NCBI GenBank assembly: GCA_028824125.1 | Contig: JAPPES010000067.1 | Location: 1 to 34,212 of the forward strand | Length of the DNA: 34,212 nucleotides | Source: Candidatus Poribacteria bacterium | GTDB taxonomy: Bacteria > Poribacteria > WGA-4E > WGA-3G | Direction of reading: 5' to 3' | Shown here: one piece after another, positions 16,061 to 23,973 of the stretch | Layout of the letters: each line of letters starts with the position of its first letter | Numbering within the stretch: the first letter of the stretch is position 1 | Translations under genes and position numbers: made by a program | The notes under the pieces: model-generated | Database searches by the model: none | Seen by the model: the letters and a program-made list of their open reading frames with translations, nothing else | What the model was told of the DNA's origin: nothing

Positions 16061-17374
16061 ATGAACAAAGTATTTTTCTTCAGGCGACTTTTCTCGCTCC
16101 ACTTAAATTACAAACTGCATTCGCTCCTGTTTATTGGTGCGATGTTTTTCACTTTCCTTATTAGTTCCACGCTTGCGCAAACAGATGTCCAAAATCTTGC
16201 TGTTGTTGTGAATGCGTTGGATAATGACAACTTGAATATCACTTCTTCCCTCTCAATTATCGATCTTGATGAACCGAATCTGAAACGTGCCGTTGACAAA
16301 AATGTCATTACTATCGGTTATGTGCCAACTGATATTCTCATTCATGGACATATCGCTTATGTACCGCGTTTCCTTTTGGATTGGAATATGATTATGTTTT
16401 TCGACAGCATCCTAATTATCAATTTGGAACAGCGAGAGATTATTGGAGAAATTCCGATTCAACCCGGTGCTTATCCACAGAGTCTTGCGCTTATCAACCC
16501 GAATAAGATGTATGTTACTTGTGATAGGGCCCATCAGGTGCATGTTGTTGACATTGGCAGTCGTAGTGTGACCAAAATTATTACGGATGCCTCTTTTAAC
16601 AAAACGACCGGCCTCACGGTTCTCAATGGAAAAGCTTATGTGACCAATCCCGCGTGGGAATGGGATGCGGCAGCAGGTAAATCTATCTATCACCAAAGCA
16701 GTGTCACTGTGATAGATACACAGACAGACTCGGTATTGAAGTCTATCCCTATGCCTATCAATGCGGGAGGTATTCTCAACGATGGTGACTCCACTGTCAT
16801 TGTAAAAACAACAGGTGATCGCAGACAGATTACAGGTAAACTGGTTCTCATTGATGCAACTACCGATGAAATTATCAAGACGGTTGATACTGGGCTTACG
16901 CCAGGGTCTTTTGCAATCAATTCGCAGAAACAGTTGTTTATTCAAGGAGGCGGCCTATTGATTTACGATGTGCCAACGCAAAAATGGATTCGAAACAGAG
17001 GGAACAAACTCGCCGAGTTCGGTGGTGGGTCTGGGATGGTTTTCGGGCCAGATGGGAATCTATATATCACTAAACCTGATTGGACAGGCTCTGGACTTTC
17101 TACTATGCTTGTCATGGGCCCAGACGAAACACTCATAGAAACATACCAACTCTGGCAGGGCCCCGACCAACTCGCGCACGGCACCGATAAGGTAGCACTT
17201 GTCCAAATTGTGCCGCGTGATGAAGATATTAACGACGACGGGTTTGTTGACATAACAGATCTTGTAATTGTCAGTCAGAATTTCGGTCAAAGAGGCCCCG
17301 GAATAGCTGGGGATGTTAACGAGGATGGTGAGGTTAACGTCCTTGACTTGATACTTGTTGTTCAGCATTTCTAA
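16061..17374 (+). CDS. Secreted YVTN/YncE-like beta-propeller with dockerin tail, B12-regulated (BtuG-like candidate)
   Basis: This 437-residue protein has an N-terminal signal sequence (hydrophobic about 22-40, cleavage near LAQ-TDV). Beta-propeller blades follow, typical of the YVTN/YncE group: SVTVIDTQTDSVLKSIPM, LVLIDATTDEIIKTVDTG, HVVDIGSRSVTKIITD, FGPDGNLYITKPD. The C-terminus carries two dockerin-type calcium loops (DINDDGFVDITDLVIV and DVNEDGEVNVLDLILV), implying docking or surface attachment. The start ATG has GGAGG five bases upstream. It is the first gene behind a cobalamin riboswitch. BtuG of Bacteroides is also a riboswitch-linked surface beta-propeller that binds B12; by analogy this protein may capture B12. 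Sequence relationship to BtuG beyond fold is not established. Confidence 0.75.
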   Translation: MNKVFFFRRLFSLHLNYKLHSLLFIGAMFFTFLISSTLAQTDVQNLAVVVNALDNDNLNITSSLSIIDLDEPNLKRAVDKNVITIGYVPTDILIHGHIAYVPRFLLDWNMIMFFDSILIINLEQREIIGEIPIQPGAYPQSLALINPNKMYVTCDRAHQVHVVDIGSRSVTKIITDASFNKTTGLTVLNGKAYVTNPAWEWDAAAGKSIYHQSSVTVIDTQTDSVLKSIPMPINAGGILNDGDSTVIVKTTGDRRQITGKLVLIDATTDEIIKTVDTGLTPGSFAINSQKQLFIQGGGLLIYDVPTQKWIRNRGNKLAEFGGGSGMVFGPDGNLYITKPDWTGSGLSTMLVMGPDETLIETYQLWQGPDQLAHGTDKVALVQIVPRDEDINDDGFVDITDLVIVSQNFGQRGPGIAGDVNEDGEVNVLDLILVVQHF

Positions 17375-17408
17375 GGGCGAGGCGTACGAGTCGCTCCTAC
17401 AGAAAGAG

Positions 17409-17429
17409 GGCGCGCTTACAAAGCGCGCC
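17409..17429. repeat. Perfect intercistronic hairpin
   Basis: GGCGCGCTT (17409-17417) and AAGCGCGCC (17421-17429) around an ACA loop lie in the 95-base gap between the propeller and lipoprotein genes. No T-run follows, so it may stabilise or stall rather than terminate the transcript. The surrounding GTCGCTCCTACAG text matches the dispersed repeat at 1490-1510. Confidence 0.55.
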
Positions 17430-17469
17430 TACAAAGATCTATCAAATCCGACCTGAGAAGGTTTTTGTT

Positions 17470-19368
17470 ATGGGCAAATGGGGATTTTTGCTTTCTCTAC
17501 CGATACTTTTCATCGGTTGTACACCTGAAGCAAAAAAAGATGCATTATCCTGGCAAGTTGCCTTTTTTCCACTCGGTGCTAAGGTGCAATTTGCAAATGA
17601 AGCACCGATTAAACAGATTTCTGCATATAATTCCGATGGAACAATGGTTGCACAACTCATTTTTCCCGTGCCGCCTCGTCACATAGAGTCGCTTTATTTT
17701 GAGTGGCAGGAAGGGGAAACGTATAGATTTGAGGCAAGCTCGTCCAGGGAACATGTGAGCGTTCAAACGTTGATGGCACCGCGCACATATATCCGCGGTA
17801 GCTTAGGGATTGCTATCCCTTACGGTGCCACAATACAGTCGGACGTACAAAATCTGATAAACGACAATCAGAAAGCACTTATCCTACGGGGAAGTGAAAT
17901 GACAGCCACAGTCATGGTCAAAAACGGAAACGCACCTGCTACCTTTGAACTTGAGCTTTGCTTGCCATCAACCTTAATTGTAACCAGTATGCCTAAAGAT
18001 TGGAAGGTAGAGACAAGGGATACGGTAACCTGCCTTTCAACTACAGGTGCATTTAGTGTTGCATCAGAAGACTGGTATAGACAATTAGTTTTAAAAACAT
18101 CAGACCAATCGGAGACACAAGAAATTTCGGGTGTTGTTCGCTTTTCGTCGACAGATGGAAAACAATGGGAACAGACTGCAACGGTGCAGTTACGGATAGC
18201 TTCTGTTCCTGAAATTGTTGAACATCTTTCCATTGCAGCAATTGATATGCCGACAGATGCAGGCGGCATAACTGATCCGAGACAGCGAGAAGGGACCATT
18301 TACCATCCACGTCCTTTGTTGAGTTGGCTTGGAACACAGCAGACAGACGTATATACTCCTGTAACCTATCAGGCAGTCCGTATTCATAATGAAGGTGAAG
18401 AAACTATCCATGTGGTTGTTTCATCAATCAATCGTGATGTAAAGAGTAGTGAAGCAGTGGCTTTTCTTGCACCGCCAGATGCAGTCAATGCTGGCACAGA
18501 TCGGAGTATCAGTTTTGCAAGTTTGGCGGGTGGAGAGGTGACCTCTATCGCTTTGCCCATCTATTTTCATCCACAATTTGCCGAAGCTGGTGAATATGAA
18601 CGTGAAATTGCGGTAAAGATTTGGGGAAGTGATACGACAGTCCTGCGTGCAAAAAGACCGCTTCACATCGTAGTTCCGAATCGACATGCGCTATTTGTGA
18701 GTGGATTGGCAATGATTGCCAGCTGTATTGGGTTTATTGTGTTGCTAAGGTTTCACAGACAATTCTTTGTCCGTTTCTCTACCAAGCAACTCATTGTTAT
18801 CGCACTATTTGGTACAACAATATTTGTGGCAATTGTTGTGCCGTCAACACTGTTTTTGAATCTCATTCGTGCGATCTTCGGTCCCTTTTCTGTGCTTCTG
18901 ACGGGTTTGGTTAATGAGACGCTTTATTATGCGCTCCTTACTGCATTGCTAATTTACATCTCCGGTGCACCTGGTGATAATGCTTCGCAAGTTTCCGATG
19001 TATTACAAACATACCGTAAAGGCGGTGTTATCCTACTTGTTTCTGCAGTACGTTTACTTCTCGGTGCGGTCACGTTCGGGCTTTTCACACCGATGACGAT
19101 TATCTATACAGGTACAAGTGTTCTACTGTTGGAAACGGGTTTACTGCTTGTTCGGAGACGCGGTTTGCTTGCCTGGGCACTTGTTCTCGGTATTTGCGAT
19201 GCAATTGCTGTTTATGTCGATTTTCAACTCTCTATTCTATTTTACCGCCTCTTTTTCGCAGATTGGTATATTTTGCTCCGAATTTTGGTTGAAGGGTTTG
19301 CGTATACGTTTATTGGTGTCCTTCTTGGAGCGAAATTGGGGCAAGGATTGTGGAAAGTAGCGGATTAG
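17470..19368 (+). CDS. Lipoprotein-type N-terminus with Ig-like domains fused to a membrane domain resembling an ECF S component
   Basis: The product has 632 residues. The lipobox LFIGC places the lipidated Cys at residue 17. Residues about 20-400 look like beta-rich periplasmic Ig/NEW3-type domains (TATVMVKNGNAPATFELEL; YQAVRIHNEGEETIHVVV). From about 410 there is a single anchor helix (FVSGLAMIASCIGFIVLL), then about six membrane helices including ALFGTTIFVAIVVPSTLF and ending FIGVLLGAKLGQGLW, a layout like substrate-binding S components of ECF transporters. I infer, without certainty, a role in B12 uptake because it lies in the riboswitch-controlled unit. The energising EcfT/EcfA parts are not in this window. 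AAGG lies nine bases upstream of the ATG. Confidence 0.6.
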   Translation: MGKWGFLLSLPILFIGCTPEAKKDALSWQVAFFPLGAKVQFANEAPIKQISAYNSDGTMVAQLIFPVPPRHIESLYFEWQEGETYRFEASSSREHVSVQTLMAPRTYIRGSLGIAIPYGATIQSDVQNLINDNQKALILRGSEMTATVMVKNGNAPATFELELCLPSTLIVTSMPKDWKVETRDTVTCLSTTGAFSVASEDWYRQLVLKTSDQSETQEISGVVRFSSTDGKQWEQTATVQLRIASVPEIVEHLSIAAIDMPTDAGGITDPRQREGTIYHPRPLLSWLGTQQTDVYTPVTYQAVRIHNEGEETIHVVVSSINRDVKSSEAVAFLAPPDAVNAGTDRSISFASLAGGEVTSIALPIYFHPQFAEAGEYEREIAVKIWGSDTTVLRAKRPLHIVVPNRHALFVSGLAMIASCIGFIVLLRFHRQFFVRFSTKQLIVIALFGTTIFVAIVVPSTLFLNLIRAIFGPFSVLLTGLVNETLYYALLTALLIYISGAPGDNASQVSDVLQTYRKGGVILLVSAVRLLLGAVTFGLFTPMTIIYTGTSVLLLETGLLLVRRRGLLAWALVLGICDAIAVYVDFQLSILFYRLFFADWYILLRILVEGFAYTFIGVLLGAKLGQGLWKVAD

Positions 19369-19465
19369 TTATGTTAACGTGAGCTTGGTCCAAGTCTTTG
19401 TACCGCAAACTGTTAGTAAATCAACGGTATGAATGCCTTAATGGCATTCCCCGTGTTCCACATAA

Positions 19466-19614
19466 GCACAAACTAAATGAAGTTTAAGTTATTAATTCGG
19501 TAATTTGGCGAGGTCAGGAAACCTCGCCAGCAGAGATGTACACCTGCTGCTGGCGAGGTTTCCTAACCTCGCTAAACTACCCAATTTATTTTTTAAACTT
19601 CATTTAGTTTGTGC
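19466..19614. repeat. 149-base palindromic element inside the B12 locus
   Basis: Outer arms of 22 bases (19466-19487 and 19593-19614; GCACAAACTAAATGAAGTTT...) are exact reverse complements. An inner arm (GGCGAGGTCAGGAAACCTCG, 19507 on) matches 19547-19572 with two mismatches, so the element can fold end to end. A relative lies at 30454-30569. Just upstream, ATCAACGGTATGAATGCC (19421) also recurs at 30329. The 309-base gap 19369-19677 contains nothing else that I see. Confidence 0.7.
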
Positions 19615-19677
19615 TACATATCTTAGATATTTCGGAATAATAACACACATTTACATTTATTGTGAGGACATATATCA

Positions 19678-21330
19678 ATGAAACATATTCAATTTTTCTG
19701 TCTGGTCCTATTGCTTATTGCGCTGCCGCTTAGTGCAGTGATGGCTGAATTAAATGTCGTTTGGGTTCGTACAGGTGTAGTGCTTGAAGCTGAAACGAAA
19801 GATGAACTTGGTTTGAAAGCTGAAGTTTCTGCTGGACAACAGGGCGCAGGTTTTGAAACTGTACCTTCTCTAAAACTTGATGAGAAACGTGTTCTGCTGC
19901 AATTGGCATGGCATCCGAATAAAAGTTATCGGTTTCGTTTAGGGAAAAGCATAACAGAAGTCGCTTCACCGTTGAAACCTGTTCCTTACCTCATCCGAAC
20001 AATTGAATTAGATGGGCTTTTATCGTTGATGGAAAACCTACGGCAGCCTGCAAAACCGACAGCGATAGCAGTTGGACATGGAACTAATGTAGACAAACTT
20101 GCAGTCGCAACGGATAGAGGACATCTCGCCATTGTTCACCCCATAACAGGTGAAACTGTATGGAAAACTCGTATCTCGGAAGGTTATGTTAGGCACATCG
20201 CTTTTAGTCCTGATAATACACTCCTCTATATCGGTGAGCAAGCAGCAGATGGATTTATCTATTGCTATGAATTGACAGGTGCAAAGCCGAAACTTCGCTG
20301 GAAATATCGAACGGCAGTTGATATTGAAACTTCAACACCGAGTAATCCTGAGAGTGTGTATGCGTGGGTGAGTTATCCCGGTCAGTCGTGCATGCAAATG
20401 ATGCCGAATGGTGATCTGTTAGTTGCAGGCGTGCATTCTTGGACACATAACGAAATGCCGCAAAGGCGATCTTTACTCTATCGGTTTGACGCTGAAACAG
20501 GAAATGTGAAATGGAAATGGCCGCGTGAGGGGACTACACAGAAAATATTTCGATGGTTTGATGTAGATGCTGAAAGTAAGACACTTGCGCTTGTAATGGA
20601 TGAGAGTGGTAAAGGCAACGGAACACTGTCTGTACTTGATGTAGAGTCGGGAACAGAAAAGTGGCACGCAGATTTTGAACCGTTTGCCCCCTACTTTAAG
20701 GGAGTTACTTTTTGGCGTGGTGTCAGTATGTCGCCTGATGGAAAGTTTATTAACGTTACAACGGATGACGGCCGTGCTTACATTTTTGATGTGAACACTC
20801 CTGAACCGATATGGGATGAAAATTTGGCAACGCCGCTGGAAGTAAGTGATGTACCAATTATCGCCACAACTGGTACCATTGGCGCAACAGATGCTGCTGC
20901 CCTTTTTATCACAGGCGATACCTATATCCCTTACCATCTCCAAAAAGGGGCACAACGTCCATCCACTATGCATCCCAACGGTATGACACTATTTGCCTAT
21001 TCATGGGGCGGTGAAAAGATTTGGCAGTGGAAACTTGAAAATATGCCGCAGGGATTACGAATTGATGCTAAGGGACGATATGCTGCGTTGGCTGTGTCCA
21101 AGCGGAGCCAAGACCCAAACGAGAGTCTCCACGGTGTTTCAGTGTTTGACCTAACGGCTAAAGGTAGCGGGTTGGCAAAATATCTCTATACCTACCGCAC
21201 GGAGGGGCAACTCCCTTACGATACGCTTGCTATTAGTGCTGACGGATCGTCCATTGCTATCGTTGAAATACCGATTGTCATGCCTGATGAGACACTACGC
21301 GGTAAAAATCGGGTGCATGTGTTGTATTGA
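19678..21330 (+). CDS. Secreted PQQ-like beta-propeller protein
   Basis: This 550-residue protein has a signal peptide (MKHIQFFCLVLLLIALPLSA, cleavage near VMA-E at 23). After about 100 residues of beta-rich sequence, propeller blades of the PQQ/WD type follow: IVHPITGETVWKTRISEG, IAFSPDNTLLYIGEQAADGF, YRFDAETGNVKWKWPREG, VLDVESGTEKWHADFEPF, MSPDGKFINVTTDDGRAYIF, AYSWGGEKIWQWKLENM. Such folds bind ligands or proteins; no catalytic signature is evident. GAGGA lies about nine bases before the ATG. It follows the lipoprotein/S-component-like gene after a 309-base repeat-filled gap, so co-regulation by the riboswitch is possible but unproven. No dockerin domain is present. Confidence 0.7.
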   Translation: MKHIQFFCLVLLLIALPLSAVMAELNVVWVRTGVVLEAETKDELGLKAEVSAGQQGAGFETVPSLKLDEKRVLLQLAWHPNKSYRFRLGKSITEVASPLKPVPYLIRTIELDGLLSLMENLRQPAKPTAIAVGHGTNVDKLAVATDRGHLAIVHPITGETVWKTRISEGYVRHIAFSPDNTLLYIGEQAADGFIYCYELTGAKPKLRWKYRTAVDIETSTPSNPESVYAWVSYPGQSCMQMMPNGDLLVAGVHSWTHNEMPQRRSLLYRFDAETGNVKWKWPREGTTQKIFRWFDVDAESKTLALVMDESGKGNGTLSVLDVESGTEKWHADFEPFAPYFKGVTFWRGVSMSPDGKFINVTTDDGRAYIFDVNTPEPIWDENLATPLEVSDVPIIATTGTIGATDAAALFITGDTYIPYHLQKGAQRPSTMHPNGMTLFAYSWGGEKIWQWKLENMPQGLRIDAKGRYAALAVSKRSQDPNESLHGVSVFDLTAKGSGLAKYLYTYRTEGQLPYDTLAISADGSSIAIVEIPIVMPDETLRGKNRVHVLY

Positions 21331-21540
21331 ATTTTGTTACTTGAAGATTAGTCTTAGGGTAATTTACGAGTTGTGCGAAATAACTTTTTGAAAATATTGT
21401 TTCACAATTACTGGCGTTTTGTTAGTTTTTATCATTAGTTGATACTTTCTTTAGTCCCGTAGGGACGATATGTTTATATGATAATACCTAATATCTGTGA
21501 AAACAACAAAAACAATTAGTAACTGGTACAACTTGTGTAA

Positions 21541-21600
21541 TTTAGTTTTAAGTATTTTCATTTTATAAGGTTAACTACAAGTTTAGGTATTGAGGTAGAT
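21541..21600. repeat. Dispersed repeat, copy of 6979-7050
   Basis: TTTAGTTTTAAGTATTTTCA followed by a TTATAAGGTTAACT-like segment and TTTAGGTATTGAGG matches the copy at 6979-7050 with few differences. It is noncoding. Confidence 0.6.
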
Positions 21601-21778
21601 TCGGTTAGGAAACCGCACCATAGGTGTCAATTTAAGGAACACAACCTCTTGCGGTAGGCGTGTTCAACGCCGATAAATTGGTATGCAAAGTAGTAGGCAC
21701 ACGCCGTGTGCCGTATATATTCCTAAAGAATGTGTGGTGGACGGCACGCGGAGCGTGCTTGCTACTTTTGACGTTACA

Positions 21779-21798
21779 CCCCGCCCTAAAGGACGGGG
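21779..21798 (+). mobile_element. IS200/IS605-type end hairpin (orphan)
   Basis: CCCCG-C-CC, loop TAAA, GG-A-CGGGG, preceded by TTACA and followed by ATTCT, has the form of the right-end hairpin of IS200/IS605 elements. A second hairpin of the same form and orientation is at 26672-26689. No tnpB accompanies either, so these look like leftover ends. Confidence 0.5.
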
Positions 21799-21881
21799 AT
21801 TCTAGGTAGCATGCATGGCATTATATGCAGCAAGATAGACGTTAACGATTATCTGGCATGCCAGATGTTTTTGATTCATAA

Positions 21882-21910
21882 TTGACAAAACGTTATTACT
21901 GTGATATACT
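21882..21910 (+). promoter_or_regulatory. Consensus-like sigma70 promoter
   Basis: TTGACA (21882-21887) and TATACT (21905-21910) are separated by exactly 17 bases. It precedes a hairpin leader and the small gene at 22053. Confidence 0.7.
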
Positions 21911-21933
21911 GTGATATAATACTTACATAGGTA

Positions 21934-21962
21934 TCAGGTCGATGAAAACAACATCGACCTGA
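21934..21962 (+). promoter_or_regulatory. Perfect 11-base-pair leader hairpin
   Basis: TCAGGTCGATG and CATCGACCTGA pair exactly around an AAAACAA loop, within the predicted 5' leader of the gene at 22053 and about 15 bases from the expected transcription start. No T-run follows, so it is not an intrinsic terminator. It could stabilise the mRNA or bind a protein. Confidence 0.55.
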
Positions 21963-22052
21963 GCAAAGGTTTAAATATCCCACATTCCTATATACAACCA
22001 GGATCAATGCAATGAATTTTATATAATCAAAAACCATCAGGAGTACAATCTA

Positions 22053-22277
22053 ATGAAACTTACACGTAAGGATTTAGAGATCATTATCTCAAAATCAATT
22101 GCAAGAATTAATCTCATAAATCAGCATACCACGAATGACATAGCAGATAAATGGGTTATGTCTTGTATTGAGAATAATGTAACCCCAGATGAATTCTTTG
22201 ATGCAATTGGACAGTCCAAAGATGATCCAATTTACCTAGTCGTTAAAGGAAAATTTTCAAACCTCCAATCACAATGA
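22053..22277 (+). CDS. Small hypothetical protein
   Basis: This 74-residue protein is unrecognised. It is predicted mostly helical (KDLEIIISKSIARINLINQ) with an acidic centre (NNVTPDEFFDAIGQSKDDP) and a short C-terminal beta-like VYLVVKGKF-type segment; no membrane helix or signal peptide. CAGGAG lies about ten bases upstream of the ATG, and a consensus-like promoter with hairpin leader precedes it. It is the first of four small genes in an AT-rich block flanked by IS-type hairpins, which suggests acquired DNA. I assign no function. Confidence 0.55.
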   Translation: MKLTRKDLEIIISKSIARINLINQHTTNDIADKWVMSCIENNVTPDEFFDAIGQSKDDPIYLVVKGKFSNLQSQ

Positions 22278-22459
22278 TACCACACAACGTGTGAAATGTC
22301 AAGTGAAACGGCAATCGGACACACGGCAAAGAGATTCACAAGATATTCAATTTCGAGGACAAATTCCGTGAAAAACAGAATTAGTGCAGCGTGTGCAAAA
22401 TTGAGTACACAAGCACAAAGCCGCGCGTTACAGTTGCACTGTGACGGTTAAAATTGTAC

Positions 22460-22488
22460 TTGACATTATGTATAAAATTGTTTACAAT
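22460..22488 (+). promoter_or_regulatory. Consensus-like sigma70 promoter
   Basis: TTGACA (22460-22465), 17-base spacer, TACAAT (22483-22488), about 70 bases ahead of the gene at 22564. It probably drives the two-gene unit 22564-23399. Confidence 0.65.
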
Positions 22489-22563
22489 AGTACACGTTAA
22501 TTATTATACAGGTTACATGTAGTCATGTTAATAACAATTAACTTTTGTTGACTAAAGACAGTT

Positions 22564-23073
22564 ATGAATTCATCTGAAAATAACACAGTCAAAGATGTTG
22601 AGGCAGATGAAGTTAGTTTTACAAATGATTTTCTAATATCGACATCAATATTAACCTTTGTATTTACTGGAATATATACAATTTTTAGGTTAACAGCACT
22701 CAAACCAGATTCTACATGTAACGATTCAATTAATAGTGTTATCATAGATGTAAGCACCTGCACGCCTTTGTCAACAATGCTTGCTGCTGCAATAGGAGTT
22801 ATTATGATATTCTTCGGATCGGCTAAATTATTGAACAAAAAAATAAAAATTCTTCAACAAGAAATAGATGATTTAAAAAAAGAAAGTAAAACTGAAGGTA
22901 AAACTGAAGCATATCAAGAAATTTATCAAGAATTACGTGCATGGGAAAAGCGGAAACAAGAAGCCGAAGCACGAGGTGAAGATTTTGATGAACCTCTGCC
23001 CATTACAGATTACAAGAATATATTAGATCCACTATCACTAAATAATTCTATGCCTTTACCTGATGGAGAATAA
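22564..23073 (+). CDS. Two-helix membrane protein with cytoplasmic coiled coil
   Basis: This 169-residue protein has no family I recognise. It has two membrane segments: FLISTSILTFVFTGIYTIF (about residues 22-40) and STMLAAAIGVIMIFFGSA (about 66-85). A charged coiled coil follows (LNKKIKILQQEIDDLKKESK, then EIYQELRAWEKRKQEAEARG), and an acidic tail with prolines. The loop between the helices contains two Cys residues (STC, STC) that could form a disulfide outside the membrane. The stop is two bases from the start of the next gene, so the pair is a translationally close operon. The ribosome binding site is weak. The composition is AT-rich compared with the core genes. Confidence 0.6.
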   Translation: MNSSENNTVKDVEADEVSFTNDFLISTSILTFVFTGIYTIFRLTALKPDSTCNDSINSVIIDVSTCTPLSTMLAAAIGVIMIFFGSAKLLNKKIKILQQEIDDLKKESKTEGKTEAYQEIYQELRAWEKRKQEAEARGEDFDEPLPITDYKNILDPLSLNNSMPLPDGE

Positions 23074-23075
23074 TA

Positions 23076-23399
23076 ATGTCTTTTACTCCAAAACTTGATA
23101 AGAATTTACCAGAAGGTTTATCCAGAAAAATAGCAATTGAGCAGGGAATAGTAGATAAAGCTATTGGTAAAACAATAAGTAAAGTGAAAGCGGCAATGCG
23201 TAAACCAAATCCTGGTTTGCATGAAAGCAATGTTTTGATGATAGAATTTACAGATGGATCTATTCTCTGGATACAAACTGCATCAAATGTAGACAATGTA
23301 ATTTCTTACATTGAACACAGTAAAAATAAAATTAAACCACCAGACTTCCATGCCGATTTATTTTACTCGTGGGAAAACAATGACGAAGACGAATCATAA
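23076..23399 (+). CDS. HESxVL-family small protein (full-length form)
   Basis: This 107-residue protein is unrecognised. The N-terminal 45 residues are basic (SRKIAIEQGIVDKAIGKTIS, then KVKAAMRKPNPG). The C-terminal 60 residues match the whole of the protein at 7186-7374: LHESNVLMIEF, DGSILWIQTASNVDN, PPDFHADLF, followed by an acidic tail. The conserved domain is probably a small beta-alpha fold (an FxDGS/T turn between strands). GGAG lies nine bases before the ATG. It follows the coiled-coil membrane protein after two bases, so the two may act together; the short paralogue at 7.2 kb lacks that partner. No function is assigned. Confidence 0.6.
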   Translation: MSFTPKLDKNLPEGLSRKIAIEQGIVDKAIGKTISKVKAAMRKPNPGLHESNVLMIEFTDGSILWIQTASNVDNVISYIEHSKNKIKPPDFHADLFYSWENNDEDES

Positions 23400-23465
23400 T
23401 AGGTTATATCAGTATCAGAATTTATTATCTAATACTGTATATTCACCAATAAGCCCTTCAACTTT

Positions 23466-23858
23466 TTACTCATCATAATTTCCCTTTGCATTTATACGTT
23501 TTATGAATGCAGACATCTCTAAAGTTGCTTGATAAGCAACTTTAGTAACTTCCAATAATCCATCGAAAGTGATTATCATTTCTTTCCACATTTTTGAATA
23601 TGAAACTCCTAAATTAACAGCAGTATCCATAAAATCTGAAATCGGTTTAAGTATAGTAGGATTACTGTTTCTATAATCATCTGCTCTTAAATATCTTTGA
23701 TTTTCAGAATTAGCATACGCCTCATTTAATAAGTCCAAAATCGATTCAATCGCATCAATTTGATCTTGAATACGAAGTAACTCATTATTCACAAATTCAA
23801 TCCCTTGATCAAGCGTTTTTAACTTTGGAGTAACTGTTAACTTAGGTTGAATCTTCAT
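23466..23858 (-). CDS. Helical hypothetical protein
   Basis: This protein of about 130 residues is unrecognised. It is almost entirely helical, with a coiled-coil-like stretch (FVNNELLRIQDQIDAIESIL) and a C-terminal amphipathic region (MIITFDGLLEVTKVAYQATL). No signal peptide or membrane helix is present. ATG at 23858 has GAGG about 11 bases upstream; the TTG at 23864 is closer to the same site and could be the real start. It converges with the gene at 23076. The strong hairpin at 23917 lies upstream of its start, between it and the broken dockerin gene. Pattern and AT content fit the rest of the accessory block. Confidence 0.5.
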   Translation of the reverse strand: MKIQPKLTVTPKLKTLDQGIEFVNNELLRIQDQIDAIESILDLLNEAYANSENQRYLRADDYRNSNPTILKPISDFMDTAVNLGVSYSKMWKEMIITFDGLLEVTKVAYQATLEMSAFIKRINAKGNYDE

Positions 23859-23916
23859 ATTCAATTATACCTCAATGCTATGTTGTTTCCTATAAATAAT
23901 TTTGTAAGCTAAAATC

Positions 23917-23958
23917 CCCAGATGGTTGCTGTATTAACCATCTGGGTTTATTTTATTT
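23917..23958 (-). terminator. Strong hairpin terminator, possibly bidirectional
   Basis: CCCAGATGGTT (23917-23927) and AACCATCTGGG (23936-23946) form a perfect 11-base-pair stem, with TTTATTTTATTT on the plus side and GATTTT on the minus side. It sits 28 bases beyond the end of the minus-strand dockerin gene, the expected position for its terminator. Confidence 0.7.
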
Positions 23959-23973
23959 ATAAATAGCTCCCTT

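Larger units (their letters stand above)
21331..22052. other. Gene-free, repeat-rich spacer
   Basis: I see no gene in these 722 bases. They hold a GTCCCGTAGGGAC palindrome (about 21453), the dispersed repeat 21541-21600, a GGAAACCGCACC-type repeat, an inverted pair around 21700-21760 (CACGCCGTGTGCCG and CGGCACGCGGAGCGTG), an IS200/IS605-type end hairpin (21779), a 16-base perfect palindrome ATCTGGCATGCCAGAT (about 21851), a promoter (21882) and a leader hairpin (21934). The stretch is the left border of the AT-rich accessory region. Confidence 0.7.

Noticed and set aside
16412..16945. Long minus-strand frame opposite the first beta-propeller gene
   Set aside because: It is antisense to a clear secreted propeller and its translation shows no recognisable domain.
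19369..19677. Intrinsic terminator separating the second and third genes of the B12 locus
   Set aside because: The large palindrome there lacks a proper T-run after its stem and has a relative elsewhere in the window, so it is better explained as a dispersed element; an effect on readthrough remains possible.
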